Position numbers and translations under genes: made by a program
NCBI GenBank assembly: GCA_947095535.1
Contig: OX352772.1
Location: 101,031,956-101,095,955, forward strand
Length of the DNA: 64,000 nucleotides
DNA from: Poecilobothrus nobilitatus
Taxonomy: Eukaryota; Arthropoda; Insecta; Diptera; Dolichopodidae
Direction: 5' to 3'
Notes under the pieces: generated by a model
Database searches by the model: none
What the model was told of the DNA's origin: nothing
What the model saw: only the letters and a program-made list of their open reading frames with translations
Part shown: positions 53,591-64,000 of the stretch, one piece after another
How positions within the stretch are numbered: position 1 is the first letter of the stretch
Layout: every line of letters starts with the position of its first letter

Positions 53591-53861
53591 ATATATAATG
53601 AACTATTACAATTTGACCCTTCAGAATCCCATGAAAATACAATGTTGAATTATATAAAAATAGGTACTTGGGGTACCTGTCGCGGAAATGCATAAATCAC
53701 AAATATACATATCTTCATGTATTGATAAAATTTTGAAACAAAATGAAAGTATAATTAAGGAAAACCAGACGTTGGAAAGCACTTTAATATTGGAAAGGAA
53801 AAGAAGTGACAACTTAGAACATCGTTTAAATAAACTTGACCTTACTTACCCTACACTATAA
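53591..53861 (+). CDS. 3' part of the ORF interrupted by Gypsy-1, and a coiled-coil-like frame
   Basis: After the duplicated ATAT the upstream phase stays open for about 33 codons (YNELLQFDPSESHENTMLNY, then KIGTWGTC) to a stop at about 53692. An overlapping frame starting ATG 53690 codes 56 residues with coiled-coil character (IDKILKQNESIIKENQTLES, then LEHRLNKLD) ending at 53861. The two may be one protein with a frameshift. Unrecognised. Confidence 0.4.
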
Positions 53862-54129
53862 ATATTTTAATTTTTGTTATAATTTTACGTAATTCTTTTC
53901 GATTTTTTCTTTGGCTTAAATATACTAATTACAAAAAAACTTGAAGAATCACAATTAACACTATAAAAATGATAATTCTAATTATAGCTCAACACCTTTT
54001 AATATATTTTTACTTAACAAAAACATATACTATATATATCTTCGTTTCGGATATAATTTTATATTATTTTTTGCTTTCTTTTTGTTTTACTAATTTTTAG
54101 CACATTTCCAAAAAAAATTTTGAAAAAAT
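53862..54129. other. AT-rich spacer
   Basis: No recognisable feature. Confidence 0.45.
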
Positions 54130-55432
54130 GTGCTTATTAGTTTCATTCTGTCCGTCCGTCCGTCCGTCTGTTTACAAAACTTCTACACCGTTAAAGATAG
54201 AGAAAAAAAATTTTAACCATAGGTAGGTCTCATAAAAAAAATAATTTTGTGGAACAACTTTTTCATGTAGCCCCCCCCCCCCATTTCGGAGCTACAGCCC
54301 CTCAAACTTTGAAAAAGCCCTATTTTTAAATGCATATATCTTATGTTCTGCTTAAGATTTTTTCAATCTGAAAACGTCATTCGACAGGTATTTCTTTTAT
54401 CTTTGTAAATTAATATATTGTAAATTAATAATAATATTATACAATTTTTTAAAATTTAGTATTTAAATTTACCGTTATGTGAAAACCAAATTTTGCATGA
54501 TTTTTCTACTTTCATAACTCCGGCACGCTTCTAGATAGAAGCTTGAAATTTTGAGGCAAGAAATTTTGATAGAAGCTTGAAACTTTTAGAATTAGTATAA
54601 GCTTGCTCAGAAAATTTTTTCGGACCACCCCCTGTTTATGAGCTATTAGGGCTTAAAAATTGAAAATTTGCTATTTTTAAACACCTGTAACTTAGGAACC
54701 TGTACACATTTTACTTCTGCAAGATATAAAAATTAAAGCTACAATAATATATTTTTACGTGTGTTAAAGGTTTATTTTAATTGTAAAGGGTTCCAAAGTA
54801 GCAGCTCTTCAAAATTGCGAAAAAGCCCCATTTTCAGATGTATATATCTCGGGCTCTGCGTAATAATTTTGCAATCTAAAACCACGAGAAGACCGGAAAT
54901 TTTATTATCTATATAAAACAATATCAAAATTATGTAATATTTTGTAATTTACTATTTAAATTTACCGTTATGTGAAAACCACATTTTGCATGAAATTTCT
55001 TTTTTCAGAACTCCGGCACCCCTTTAGATAGGAACCTGAAATTTTGAGACAAGAAAGAACTTTTAGAATTAATATAAGTTTCCTCAGAAAATTTTTTGGT
55101 AACACCCCCTCTTAAGAGTTATTACGCCTCAAAAATTGAAAATTTGCTATTTTTAGACACCTGTAACTTAGGCACCTGTACAAATTTTTCTTTGGCAAGA
55201 CATGAAAATTAAAGGTTTAATAATATATTTTTACGTGTGTTAACGGCTTTTCTTAGTTATATAGGATTCCGGACTTATAGCCCCTCAAAATTTCAAAAAT
55301 GTCCTATTTTCACATTTTTCTTATTACATGAAATTTTCAAATTTTTGTGTAAGTCACAATTCTAAACAGTTTGTATTGAGTTTTGGAAATGTGCGCTTTT
55401 AAAAACCGTTGGTTTACATTCTATCTTGTTAT
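54130..55432 (+). mobile_element. HEL2a-2: Helentron/DINE-like element, 5' truncated
   Basis: Starts near a GTCCGTCCGTCCGTCCGTC tract; the 5' TATACCC hairpin is not visible. The body has two ~490-bp direct units (TTTACCGTTATGTGAAAACC at about 54468 and 54961; AACTCCGGCAC in each). It ends with AAAACCGTTGGTTT hairpin and CTATCTTGTTAT. Same family as HEL2a-1 in opposite orientation. A run of about 14 C lies at 54271-54284. Confidence 0.72.
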
Positions 55433-55749
55433 TATACTTTTCATTTTAATTATAATTTTAAAACAACTTTAATGTCAAAGAACACAATAGAAATAACAAT
55501 TCTAAATAATATTTAACATATTTTCAATTATTCTCCAAAACAAATTCAATTAATCTCTTTATTCACCACAATCTAGATCAATATTCTCTAAAAGCTAAAA
55601 TCTATAATCAACGTTTTAAACCGTATGTTTTCAATTATTATCAACTCTACACTGACTTTCAATCAATCTTTTTACTTCGAATAATTAGAATTATAATCAA
55701 TATGTATAACGATTATTTTTATTAGTATATTGGCTCTAATATTTTTCAA
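55433..55749. other. AT-rich, unassigned
   Basis: Between a Helentron and a non-LTR fragment; no coding support. Confidence 0.4.
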
Positions 55750-57360
55750 TGACTGAAGAAGTAAATATTGAAGATTGTATGAAAGTAAATTATTACATAG
55801 AGTTGAATAATGTTCGAACTAGATGCGATTTCTCAAATAACTGCAACTTGAAGTAAAACAGTTAATTACGCAAGCAAAAATTGATTTTTATTCGAATGAA
55901 ATATCACGGAATCCAAATAATGGTAAACACTTATGGAATGTGTACAAAAAAATTATGTTAGATACAGATAGTCTAAATTCTAATATACAAATCAAAGTTC
56001 TTGAAAATCTTTATAAAAGAATTGACAATGATCAAGACATAGCAGACACAATAAATAATTATTTTATTAACATAACAGATGAACTAAAAATAGATAAAAC
56101 TCAAATTAATTTAGAGTACTTTAACCAAATTCCATATGGCATACAATCACCTTTTGATCTATATGACACTAATTATCAGGAAATTAAGGACGTTATATCG
56201 CAACTAAAACCCAATGCTGCGACTGGTGTAGACCATATTTCTACCGAATTTATTAAAAAATATTCTTATAAATTAATCCCAATTAGAATTAAATTTGTTA
56301 ATTCTGCTTTCAGAACTTCAATTTTTCCACAATTTTTAAAAACTGCGATATTTAAAAAACGAAGAACAGACATTTGTTCAAATTATCGTTCAATCTCAGT
56401 TTTACCTGCTTTCGCCAAGATATTTGAAACCCTTATTAGGAAACGACTCGAAGTATTTTTATATATTAACCTAATTGAATAGACATTCAAAAAGCATTTG
56501 ACTGTGTCAACCATGCTATTCTACTAAGGGTTCCCTCCAGCTTTATGCAGATGATGCTGTTTTAAAATACGCAGAGCAAAATGAAAATGAACTAATAAAT
56601 TCAATAATGCAAGACCTAGAAAGAATCAATGAGTTCTTAAAGAACAATCGTCTGTTACTCAATATTAATAAAACTAAAATAATATTTTTTGATAATAAAT
56701 TTTTTTGTAATTCTTCAATTTCTTACAACTATCATATTACTGAATCTGTTAAATCATTCAATTACCTAGGGTTGGTCATAGATAGCAAATTAAAATAGTT
56801 CGAGCATATTCATAACTTAATAAAGAAAACTAATACATATATTTTTATTCTAAAACGACTTCGCAACTGCTTATCAAAGTCAGCTTTATTTTCTGTCTAT
56901 TCGTCATATATTTCATCTAATGTAATATATTCAAATGCTATTTGGAACAACGCCCCAAGTTTTATGCTTAATAAATTAGATATCCTAGTCAAAAAATCGA
57001 TTAAAATTATTCATAAGTAGCTGAAATATTTCCCACTAATAAATTATATTCAGAAAAATATCTTAGCTTCTCTATTATTTGTGAGTATGAAATGTATATT
57101 TTATCATATAAAATTATTAAAAACCTAATTAAGCATAGTTTCGTTCTGCAAAGAATGATGGTTCTTCACACACACAATACTAGAAATAAAGGACATTTCT
57201 ATCTGTCTTTATTTAAAACTGATAGACAGAAAAATAATTGTTTATACAACTGCCAAAAATTCAACGAATTGCCCCAGTAATTTGGTTGAGAATACTTCAA
57301 TATTTAAAAAATTAATTAAAAAATATATTTTTTCTAGAAATGAACTGGTAATCTGAAAAC
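55750..57360 (+). pseudogene. Internally deleted non-LTR RT (CR1/Jockey group)
   Basis: The RT linker (AKIDFYSNEISRNPNNGKHL) leads into the finger region in a 180-codon frame (55940-56482): KPNAATGVDHISTEFIKKYS and NYRSISVLPAFAKIFETLIRKRLE. At about 56480-56535 the sequence gives DIQKAFDCVNHAILL (motif A), then jumps directly to SSLYADDAVLKY (motif C). The palm segment between them, with the QG..LGP motif, is deleted. Thumb (NRLLLNINKTKIIFF, LGLVIDSKLK) and the C-terminal NTRNKGHFYLS...FNELPQ segment follow, with stops. The element end is near 57360. Confidence 0.78.
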
Positions 57361-57587
57361 AAAAAAGTAGAAATGAAAATTAATGAAAATGGAACATTAA
57401 AATTATATTAACCAAGTTTATCAATCAATTAAAATTGAAAATTAGCAGTAAATTTTAAAAATTTTACGATTCTATGTCATTAATATAAGTATGTATTGTA
57501 TAATAACATATAATAGTATTTATATATATAATATGATCTATATATATTATAATGTAACATTGTTACTACAGGTATAAATCACTTTTT
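57361..57587. other. AT-rich spacer
   Basis: No recognisable feature. Confidence 0.45.
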
Positions 57588-57673
57588 TATACCCTAACTA
57601 AAGTATAGTGTATATTAACTTTGGTATGGAGTTTGTAACTACCAAAAGAAAGCGAGTTAGATATGGACATGTA
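57588..57673 (+). mobile_element. HEL1-F, 5' piece (split by Gypsy-2)
   Basis: TATACCC hairpin and the AACTTTGGTATGGAGTTTGT block, ending at GGACATGTA exactly where other copies continue into TATATATTCTGAATC. The continuation is found at 62102, on the far side of the LTR element. Confidence 0.75.
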
Positions 57674-57677
57674 ATTT

Positions 57678-58073
57678 TAATTTTATTTGCTCATATAAGC
57701 CACAAAAAAAAAAAAAGGTTTTATTTTGTTTAACAATAGTTTTTTTATTTATTTTAATTTACAAATTTTTTTTATTAATACAAATAATTTTACAAATAAC
57801 ATTTTATATAAAAAATTCTAAATCTTTCTTTTCAGAAGTGAATTAAGAAGTAAAATTTATTTTAATATTAATTATTCATTCTACCAGCACAAATACGTCG
57901 CGTAGATAATTTTTTTATTACGAAATGCATCGTAAGCATTTAATATGATTTTAGTGTGAATGTCCGAAATTTGTTACAAAATTATAAAAAAATTATTAAT
58001 TTAAAATTATTGAAATTTGATATTACGAAATCAAAAAAAATTTAATTTAATGAAAGGTTAACGGTTGTTAACT
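57678..58073 (-). repeat. Gypsy-2 3' LTR
   Basis: 396 bp, near-identical to 61704-62101; both hold AATATGATTTTAGTGTGAAT and AGGTTAACGGTTGTTAACT phrases. Confidence 0.9.
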
Positions 58074-58087
58074 CTTCCCCCCTTAAG
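58074..58087 (-). promoter_or_regulatory. Gypsy-2 polypurine tract
   Basis: Minus-strand CTTAAGGGGGGAAG directly before the 3' LTR start AGTTAAC. Confidence 0.82.
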
Positions 58088-58230
58088 ACCAAATGTTCCT
58101 ATTTGGCTTTCGATAATGGAGCATCTCTTTACTATGGTTGGTTTTGTATGTTCTGCTGTTATTTTAATCGGCTTGATGTCAAGTTGTTGTCATGTTGTCA
58201 TGCTCCTCGTTGTTGTTGTTCATTATAAAT

Positions 58231-59490
58231 TTAACCCCTTTCTTTTGTATCATAATTTATTTCGATTTCGATTGTTCTTTCGTCCTTAATTAATTGAATT
58301 TCCCTTGTGTTGTTGATGTATATTTCGTTTAAAAATTCCAATGATAAATGTTGATGTAATTCTCCTTCCATTATTTTCGGTTGCAGAATTGGTGGTAAGA
58401 TCTTAGTTGTTGAGGTCTCTATTGATGTAAAAGTTTGATTGTTTATCTCTATTGTTGCATTATGGAACCTTATTACGTAAGTCTCGTTAAGTGTTCTATT
58501 TTCCTGGTTGAATCGAATTTTTCCGTTGAAGTCGTTTATTAGGAGCATATCACTGGCTATTTCATCTATGTACGGGTTATGATGACTGTTGATTAAATTG
58601 CATTTCGCATTTTTTCCTTCTATGAGTCTCTTTGTGCAAGTAGAATTTACAATTTCAATGTTTTGTTTGTTAGATATAAATATTTTATTTATTTTATTAC
58701 AATTTCCTTTTATTCCATACATTTCATTTTCATTTATTAATACATTTTCAAAATCTAATTTTAACATTTTATTATTTTTTTTACAGGTTTTAGCAAAAGG
58801 TTTTTATAAATATTTTTAGCTGTTAGGGGTATCTCTACAAGATAGAATAAACAAGTTTCATTTTTTATAATTTTAATATTAGCGAGATCTAATGTTTCTT
58901 CCGAACTACTGTAAGGAAAATTTTCATTATCTAGAACTTTAGTTAATGTTTCTATTTCGGATTTAGACAATAATATGGGGTTTATAATAGCAGTTTTTGC
59001 CCAGTGTATGGCATACTTTATATTTACTATTTCTTCTTTAATTATTTTTAATTTACTTTGTATTCTAATAGCGTTTTGATTAGTTAATTTTTTTTCTATT
59101 TGGATATTACTAAAATTTGATCTGCAATTTGGGTAATGTTATTAATTCTATTATTATGGAGTTTATTGATTATTGTCTGCCTATTATTGTTTTCTAGTAA
59201 ATTATTTATGTTTTTTTATCATAATAAAGTCGTCATGGTCCGGTGTTCCTGCAATCCATTTCCATGCCCTTCCTAGAAAGTTGAGTGATTTTTTTACTCT
59301 CCGAGGTCTGAACTCATCTAGATATTGTTGGATTTGTAGTGTCTCGTACTGGAAATATTGATGTAATGGATGAGCTTTGATATTTTCATCTGACATCACT
59401 GACTTCATATAATGTAAAGAATTTTGAATTACACTGAGATCGGTTATGTGTATGAGTCTGTAATGTCCTCTTCAAAACATTCATGAAATC
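58231..59490 (-). pseudogene. Gypsy-2 env (errantivirus, baculovirus-F-like)
   Basis: Three minus-strand frames in order. At 59408-59202 a surface-domain end (HPLHQYFQYETLQIQQYLDE) leads to a basic cleavage site R-P-R-R-V-K-K, followed by SLNFLGRAWKWIAGTPDHDD, the highly conserved fusion-peptide region of gypsy env. At 58970-58761 KSEIETLTKVLDN leads to ETCLFYLVEIPL. At 58767-58231 there is a 178-residue stretch with several N-x-S/T sites and Cys. A membrane anchor near the end was not clearly seen. Frameshifts near 59200 and 58770 separate the pieces. A stretch without a good frame spans 59000-59200. Confidence 0.8.
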
Positions 59491-59660
59491 TTTTTGTCTC
59501 ATGTCGCACCATCTCCTATTGTTTCGCTGTTTTCATGGGGTACTTCTACAATTGGAGTTTCATCTTTGTCCACCATTTGGGGTATCTCCGAGGTTGAAAT
59601 AAAGCGTGATGATTTGCTATGTGCCATTAATCTATTTGGATTTGCCATTGAGAAAAAATT
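59491..59660 (-). pseudogene. Short N-terminal coding scrap of Gypsy-2
   Basis: From ATG 59660 a 49-codon frame (MANPNRLMAHSKSSRFISTS, then IVEVPHENSETIGDG) to a stop. It lies where the leader meets env and may be the first codons of gag retained for env splicing; that is inference. Confidence 0.4.
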
Positions 59661-61680
59661 TTCTTATTTATTTTTTATTTATTTATGAGTGAAACTATAT
59701 CACAGACCTTATTTCCTGGGTAAAAAATGGGAGCAATAGATTTGTAGTTTTATTTATTTTAGTCAATTCGTAATTTATTTTTTAATAAATTTAAGAAGGA
59801 AAAAAAATTTCTTTTAAATTTGAATTTTAGATTTAAATTTAAATTTGAAAAACGTTCTAAAAAAAAAATTTTTTTATACAAAAAAAGTTCTTATTTTTAT
59901 TAATTTTTGTCTTGCTTGTTCTATCTTATTGTATCTTGCCTTAATTTTTCAAAATAAAAAAATTCTGTAATTATTTTCAAAAATTTGTCAAAATTTTAAT
60001 TGTACTTATTTTATTAATTATATTTTGATTTTCGTTATTTAAATTTATTAAACTATAATTCTTACTTTATTTTTCTCTTCCTTTTGCTTTTTGAATTATA
60101 TAAAAACAATCTTTTAATGTCTTTTTTTGCTAAAAAAGAATTTTATATATTTTTTTCTTTTAAATATTTTGTTACCCCTTTTTTTAAAAATACTTTTTTT
60201 GATAATTTGGCTAAAATATAAAAATTTCTTTTCAAAAAATTTCTTATTTATTTATTAATTTTATTTTCTTTTTAATTTATTTATTGATTTTGGAAATATT
60301 TTGAATTGTAATCGATTTATAAAAAAAAAAATTTGATTTTTGTTTAATTTACTTTTTTTTTTAATAATTGTATTTGTTTAATTTACTTAATTTAAAATTT
60401 ACAGTTAAAATAAAATTTAAGATCCAAAATTTTAATTTTTAAATTCTTTTAATTTATATTTTTTTTTATTTTTCTTTTTAAATAAGCAAAATATTTTATA
60501 ATATTCTGTATAAAAAAACTTTTCTAATAAAATTTACTTAATATTAAATATTAATTCTATTTATTTTAATTCTTATAGTAAAAAAATTTTTAATTTAATT
60601 TTTATTTTATGTATGGAATAAAAAATTGGTAGTTTTTTTTTTGGTTATTTTAATTTTGTCAAAAAAAAAATTTTACCTTTCAAAAAATGAATTTGTATAA
60701 TCTTTTCCTTTATCTTATAAAAAAATATTTTTTTTTTCTTTTTTTTATATGATATCGTGCTTGAGGCAGCCTTACCTCAAGTGTCGACGAGAAGGCTTGA
60801 TCACGATATTGTATTTTATTAAAATTTTTTTGTAATAATATGTTTTTATTTATTTGTAAATTTTTTTATTGTTTATTAATAAAATTTTTTTAATGACTAT
60901 TTTAGATAAAGGAAAAGCAATTTTAATGATTTAATACTTTCAAAAATTTGTTAAAATAGATATCACGTTAAAGTTAAAATTTATCGTTTTTTTTTTATAT
61001 CAAAAAACCACTAATTTTGTACACAAAAATTTAAATAAAAATTTATTTTATTTTTTCAATTTTTTTTTTCTTATTTTCACTGATTTTCATGAGCATAATT
61101 GATTTTATTAAGTCCATTAGATGGCCCGTCCGCTTTGATTCTTTCCAGCGGAGTTGGCGGCTGTCAACAAAGCTTCTGGGATATTAATTTTCCCGCGATG
61201 GTGACTCCTGTTTGAAAAGTTTCTTGATTTTTCTACTAAGGGGCCTCGTTTCCACCCCCTTAAGCTAGATTTCTTCTTAGCACGTGATACAAGTAGTGTT
61301 TTTATTTATAACTTTAATCGATTTATCTAATTTTAATCACTAAATGATTTTTTTTATTTTTATTTTATTTTCTTGGTACCAAGTTTTTTCGCTTTTGATT
61401 AAAAATTTTTTTATATTTGTTTTAAAAAATTTTTTATTTCTTAATTTTTTCTATTTTAATTAACTATTTTTTAGGCCTGTTTTTTCTTTTATTTTTAATT
61501 TTTTTTATGTTATTTTATTTTTGTTTCTTTATTTTTTGATTTTAAATTGTTTTTATACTAGTACTAGTTTTTTTGATTTTTTTTTTTTTTTTATTAAAAA
61601 AATATTTTTTTATATGGTTTTGGTGATTTTGCGTTAGATTTTTAATTTAGTTAAACTTCACTAATTTAATTACCACTAAA
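59661..61680 (-). other. Gypsy-2 AT-rich leader/deleted interior
   Basis: About 2 kb of T-rich, low-complexity sequence without coding support, broken by two GC-richer islands: 60752-60809 (structured, listed separately) and about 61100-61280 (CAGCGGAGTTGGCGGCTGTC and CTAAGGGGCCTCGTTTCC phrases). gag-pol would be expected here. Confidence 0.55.
60752..60809 (-). other. Potential three-way RNA/DNA fold in the Gypsy-2 leader
   Basis: Outer stem ATATCGTG (60752-60759) pairs with CACGATAT (60802-60809). Inside it CTTGAGG (60760-60766) pairs with CCTCAAG (60775-60781), leaving TGTCGACGAGAAGGCTTGAT as the remaining branch. Isolated by very T-rich flanks. Confidence 0.5.
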
Positions 61681-61683
61681 CGG

Positions 61684-61701
61684 GTCCCTGCTCGGGCGCC
61701 A
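61684..61701 (-). promoter_or_regulatory. Gypsy-2 primer-binding site (tRNA-Lys type)
   Basis: Minus-strand TGGCGCCCGAGCAGGGAC three bases after the 5' LTR; close to the tRNA-Lys-complementary PBS. Confidence 0.85.
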
Positions 61702-61703
61702 GT

Positions 61704-62101
61704 TAATTTTATTTGCTCATATAAGCCACAAAAAAAAATAAAAAGATTTTATTTTGTTTAACAATAGTTTTTTTATTTATTTTAATTTACAGATTTTTTT
61801 TACCAATACAAATAATTTTACAAATAACATTTTATATAAAAAATTCTAAACCTTTTTTTTCAGAAGTTAATTAAGTAGTAAAATTTATTTTAATATTAAT
61901 TATTCATTCTACCTGCACAAATATGCCGCGTAGATAAGTTTTTTATTACGAAATGCATCGTAAGCATTTAATATGATTTTAGTGTGAATGTCCGAAATTT
62001 GTTACAAAATTATAAAAAAATTATTAATTTAAAATTATTGAAATTTGATATTACGAAATCAAAAAAAGTTTAATTTAATGAAAGGTTAACGGTTGTTAAC
62101 T
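61704..62101 (-). repeat. Gypsy-2 5' LTR
   Basis: 398 bp, with very few differences from 57678-58073. Minus-strand start AGTTAACAACCGTTAACC. Confidence 0.9.
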
Positions 62102-62442
62102 TATATATTCTGAATCAGGATCACCTCCTGAGTTGATTTAACGATGTCCGTCCGTCCGTCCGTTCACACGATAACTCAAAAACTAGTAAAGGTATCTTGA
62201 TGAAATTTATATAGTAGGTTACTAATTACGAAAGGAAGGATAAGTTCGAATCTGGATAAAATCGGTCCATGGATTCGGTTTCTGGAAGCTACCGAATGAT
62301 GCCGAAGCAAACGATTATCTCCAAAACCAATAAAGATAGAAACTATAAATTTTTTACAATGATGTGCCTTCCCCTTTGACTTATGTTTCTGAAATTTAAG
62401 AGGATTTGGTCCATGGGCTTGGATTTGGGAAGCTTCCGAACG
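62102..62442 (+). mobile_element. HEL1-F, 3' piece
   Basis: Resumes at TATATATTCTGAATCAGG where the 57588-57673 piece stopped. Carries GTCCGTCCGTCCGTTC and one full monomer plus the start of another, ending at GGAAGCTTCCGAACG. Confidence 0.75.
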
Positions 62443-63103
62443 TCATAATTAAGGTCCGTTCCGTAATTTCATAATTAAATTATTGTTAAACTTAAATTAT
62501 CTAATTATTATATATTATACCATTTTTAATTCAGCCGAAAACATTTTTACTTTAGGTGCATATTTTCTATTTTGAGTGAAAGTATTTTTATTTTGAATGA
62601 AGAATCTTTACTTCTGTAATTTATGTTATATAAATATTTAATATACAATATGCATAATTAAATTATGTAATTCATATAATTATATGTATTTGAACCAGAT
62701 AGATTTTATGCATCAGATATTTATGTATAAGCATACATATATACATATATATATTTGTATATTATATGTAATTTTTTACTTTAATTTTTATTACAAATGT
62801 CTTCACTTAAAATAAAAGATATTCATTTAGGGTAAAAGTTTCTTCACTTAAAGTGGTGGTCTTCTTTTGGGGTGGTGAGTCTTTAGTTGAATTAGGGAGG
62901 TTAATTTTATAATTATAAAATCAACTTGCCTAAACAATTATTTGTTTTATTTTTATAATCTTGCAAAATTATTATAGCAAATTTATTCAAATACTTAGTT
63001 TGTAAAAATGAACTGGGTTTATATCATTAATGGATTAATAAGGAAAAAAAAAACTATAAAACTATTAATTAAATTATACTAACGCAAAAATAAAAGTTAC
63101 TAT
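62443..63103. other. AT-rich spacer with weak short repeats
   Basis: Phrases of the type TTCACTTAAARTGRTGG and TTTATTTTGARTGAAG recur near 62540-62890. No gene or terminus is supported. Confidence 0.4.
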
Positions 63104-64000
63104 TATACCCTACACCTAAAGCATAGGGTATATTAACTTTGGTATGGAGTTTGTAACCACCAAAAGGAAGCGAGTTAGATATCGACATGTATATATATTC
63201 TGAATCAGGATCACCTCCTCAGTCGATTTAACGATGTCCGTCCGTCCGTCCGTTCGCAAGATAACCCAAAAAATAGTAATGCTATCTTGATGAAATTTAT
63301 ATAGTAGGTTACTAATTACGAAAGGAACACTAACTTCGAATCTGGACAAAATCAGTTCATGGGTTTGGATTCTGGAAGCTACCGAATGATTCCGGAGCAA
63401 AAGAGATTATCTCCAAAACCTACAAAGATAGAACTTTTAAATTTTTTACAATGTTGTTCCTTCCTGTTTGATTTATGTCTCTGAAATTTGAGAGGATTTG
63501 GTCCATGGGCTCGGATTTTAGAAGCTTCCGAACGAGCTCCAGAGCAAACGAGGTTATCTCCAAAACCAACAAAGATAGAATCTTTGAATTTGGTACAGTG
63601 GTGTTCTTTCGTGTTTTATTTATGTTTCTGAAATTTGGGAGGATTTGGTTCATGGGTTCGGGTCTTGGAAGCTTCGGAACGAGCTCCAGAGAAAACGATT
63701 ATATCTCCATAACCAACAAAGATAGGACCTTTATTTTTAATACAAGGGTATTCTGTGATTTTTGCTTTTCTGTAAAATTGGAAACTGACATTTTAAAGAA
63801 TTTGAACCATGAGTTCGTATTTTGGAAACTTCTGGACGACCACAATAGCAAACCAGCATATCTCCAAAACCAACAAAAGTAGAACCTTTAAATTTAGTAC
63901 AATGGTGTTCTGGTATGTTTTCTTTATGTCCCTGAGATGAATTTTATGAATTGGAGTGGCAATTCGTGTACCTGACACACGCCTCCCAAGGACTAACAAG
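63104..64000 (+). mobile_element. HEL1-G: Helentron/DINE-like element, runs off the window end
   Basis: Complete 5' end: TATACCCTACACC hairpin, TTGGTATGGAGTTTGTAACC block, ATATATTCTGAATCAGGATC, GTCCGTCCGTCCGTTC, then about four monomers with GGAAGCTWCC at 147-157 bp spacing. The last bases (CTGACACACGCCTCCCAAGG) match the post-monomer region of HEL1-C, so the 3' hairpin should lie just beyond base 64000. Confidence 0.8.

Larger units (their letters stand above)
57678..62101 (-). mobile_element. Gypsy-2: LTR element with env but no gag-pol
   Basis: Minus-strand element with near-identical LTRs (57678-58073, 61704-62101), a PBS next to the 5' LTR and a PPT next to the 3' LTR. The LTR start AGTTAACAACC resembles that of Drosophila gypsy. 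The internal part is a long AT-rich leader, a short N-terminal coding scrap and an env remnant. No gag, protease, RT or integrase sequence is detectable. It interrupts HEL1-F; a clean 4-bp target duplication could not be resolved. Confidence 0.85.

Noticed and set aside
54271..54284. Poly-C run as a functional element
   Set aside because: It corresponds to a short C-rich block (CCCCTGTTTATGAG-like) within HEL2 bodies that has expanded; likely slippage or assembly artefact.
59661..61680. A gypsy-type insulator (clustered Su(Hw) sites) in the Gypsy-2 leader
   Set aside because: I looked for repeated TGCATAC-type cores in a T-rich context and did not see a cluster.
1..64000. Canonical host genes, rRNA or intact tRNA genes
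   Set aside because: No spliced host gene, rRNA segment or foldable tRNA was supported outside transposable elements.

Overview
The window is a block of nested, mostly decayed transposable elements from an AT-rich eukaryotic genome. No ordinary single-copy host gene is visible. The mixture points to a higher (schizophoran) fly: LOA-clade and Jockey-group non-LTR retrotransposons, gypsy/errantivirus-type LTR elements with env genes, DINE-1/Helentron-like elements with internal tandem repeats, a MULE remnant, a piggyBac-like gene and a Polinton. The species cannot be named from the sequence.

Layout. 855-10140: three copies or fragments of LOA-clade retrotransposons. The first is split by other insertions, including a Helentron-like element (3517-4607). 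The third (minus strand, 7011 to about 10140) has lost most of ORF1/ORF2. 10945-13000: a FLYWCH/MULE transposase remnant, a Helentron-like copy and a Jockey-type RT tail. 13412-32040: a two-exon piggyBac-like gene interrupted by a Polinton/Maverick at 14047-31885 (AGT...ACT termini, 6-bp target duplication CATTGG). The Polinton encodes recognisable packaging ATPase, penton-like and hexon-like capsid proteins, a small basic virion-type protein, adenain-like cysteine protease, rve integrase with chromodomain, and protein-primed DNA polymerase B. Nearly all are broken by frameshifts, small duplications or internal deletions. A 3.85-kb non-LTR element (27756-31607, 7-bp duplication ATATGTT) sits inside its right TIR.

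32252-44205: Helentron-like elements of two families, a MULE C-terminal fragment and a small satellite. 44229-53861: a short ORF interrupted by a 9.2-kb errantivirus-like gypsy element (44379-53590, minus strand, TSD ATAT) with LTRs, tRNA-Ser-type PBS, PPT, gag, pol and env. A Helentron is inserted in its env end. 54130-64000: another Helentron, an internally deleted non-LTR element, a second gypsy-type element (57678-62101) that keeps LTRs, PBS, PPT and env but has lost gag-pol, and Helentron copies flanking it.

The genes cooperate only in the historical sense: Polinton genes once formed a virus-like replication, packaging and integration set; the gypsy elements a retroviral set; and the Helentron-like copies are non-autonomous. 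No clearly new defence or metabolic system is present. The best leads are an iterated 20-22 bp motif and a tRNA-like segment in the Polinton TIRs, Helentron tandem monomers of 147 bp carrying heat-shock-element-like palindromes, a 5' module shared by Helentron families with unrelated bodies, and the env-only gypsy derivative.
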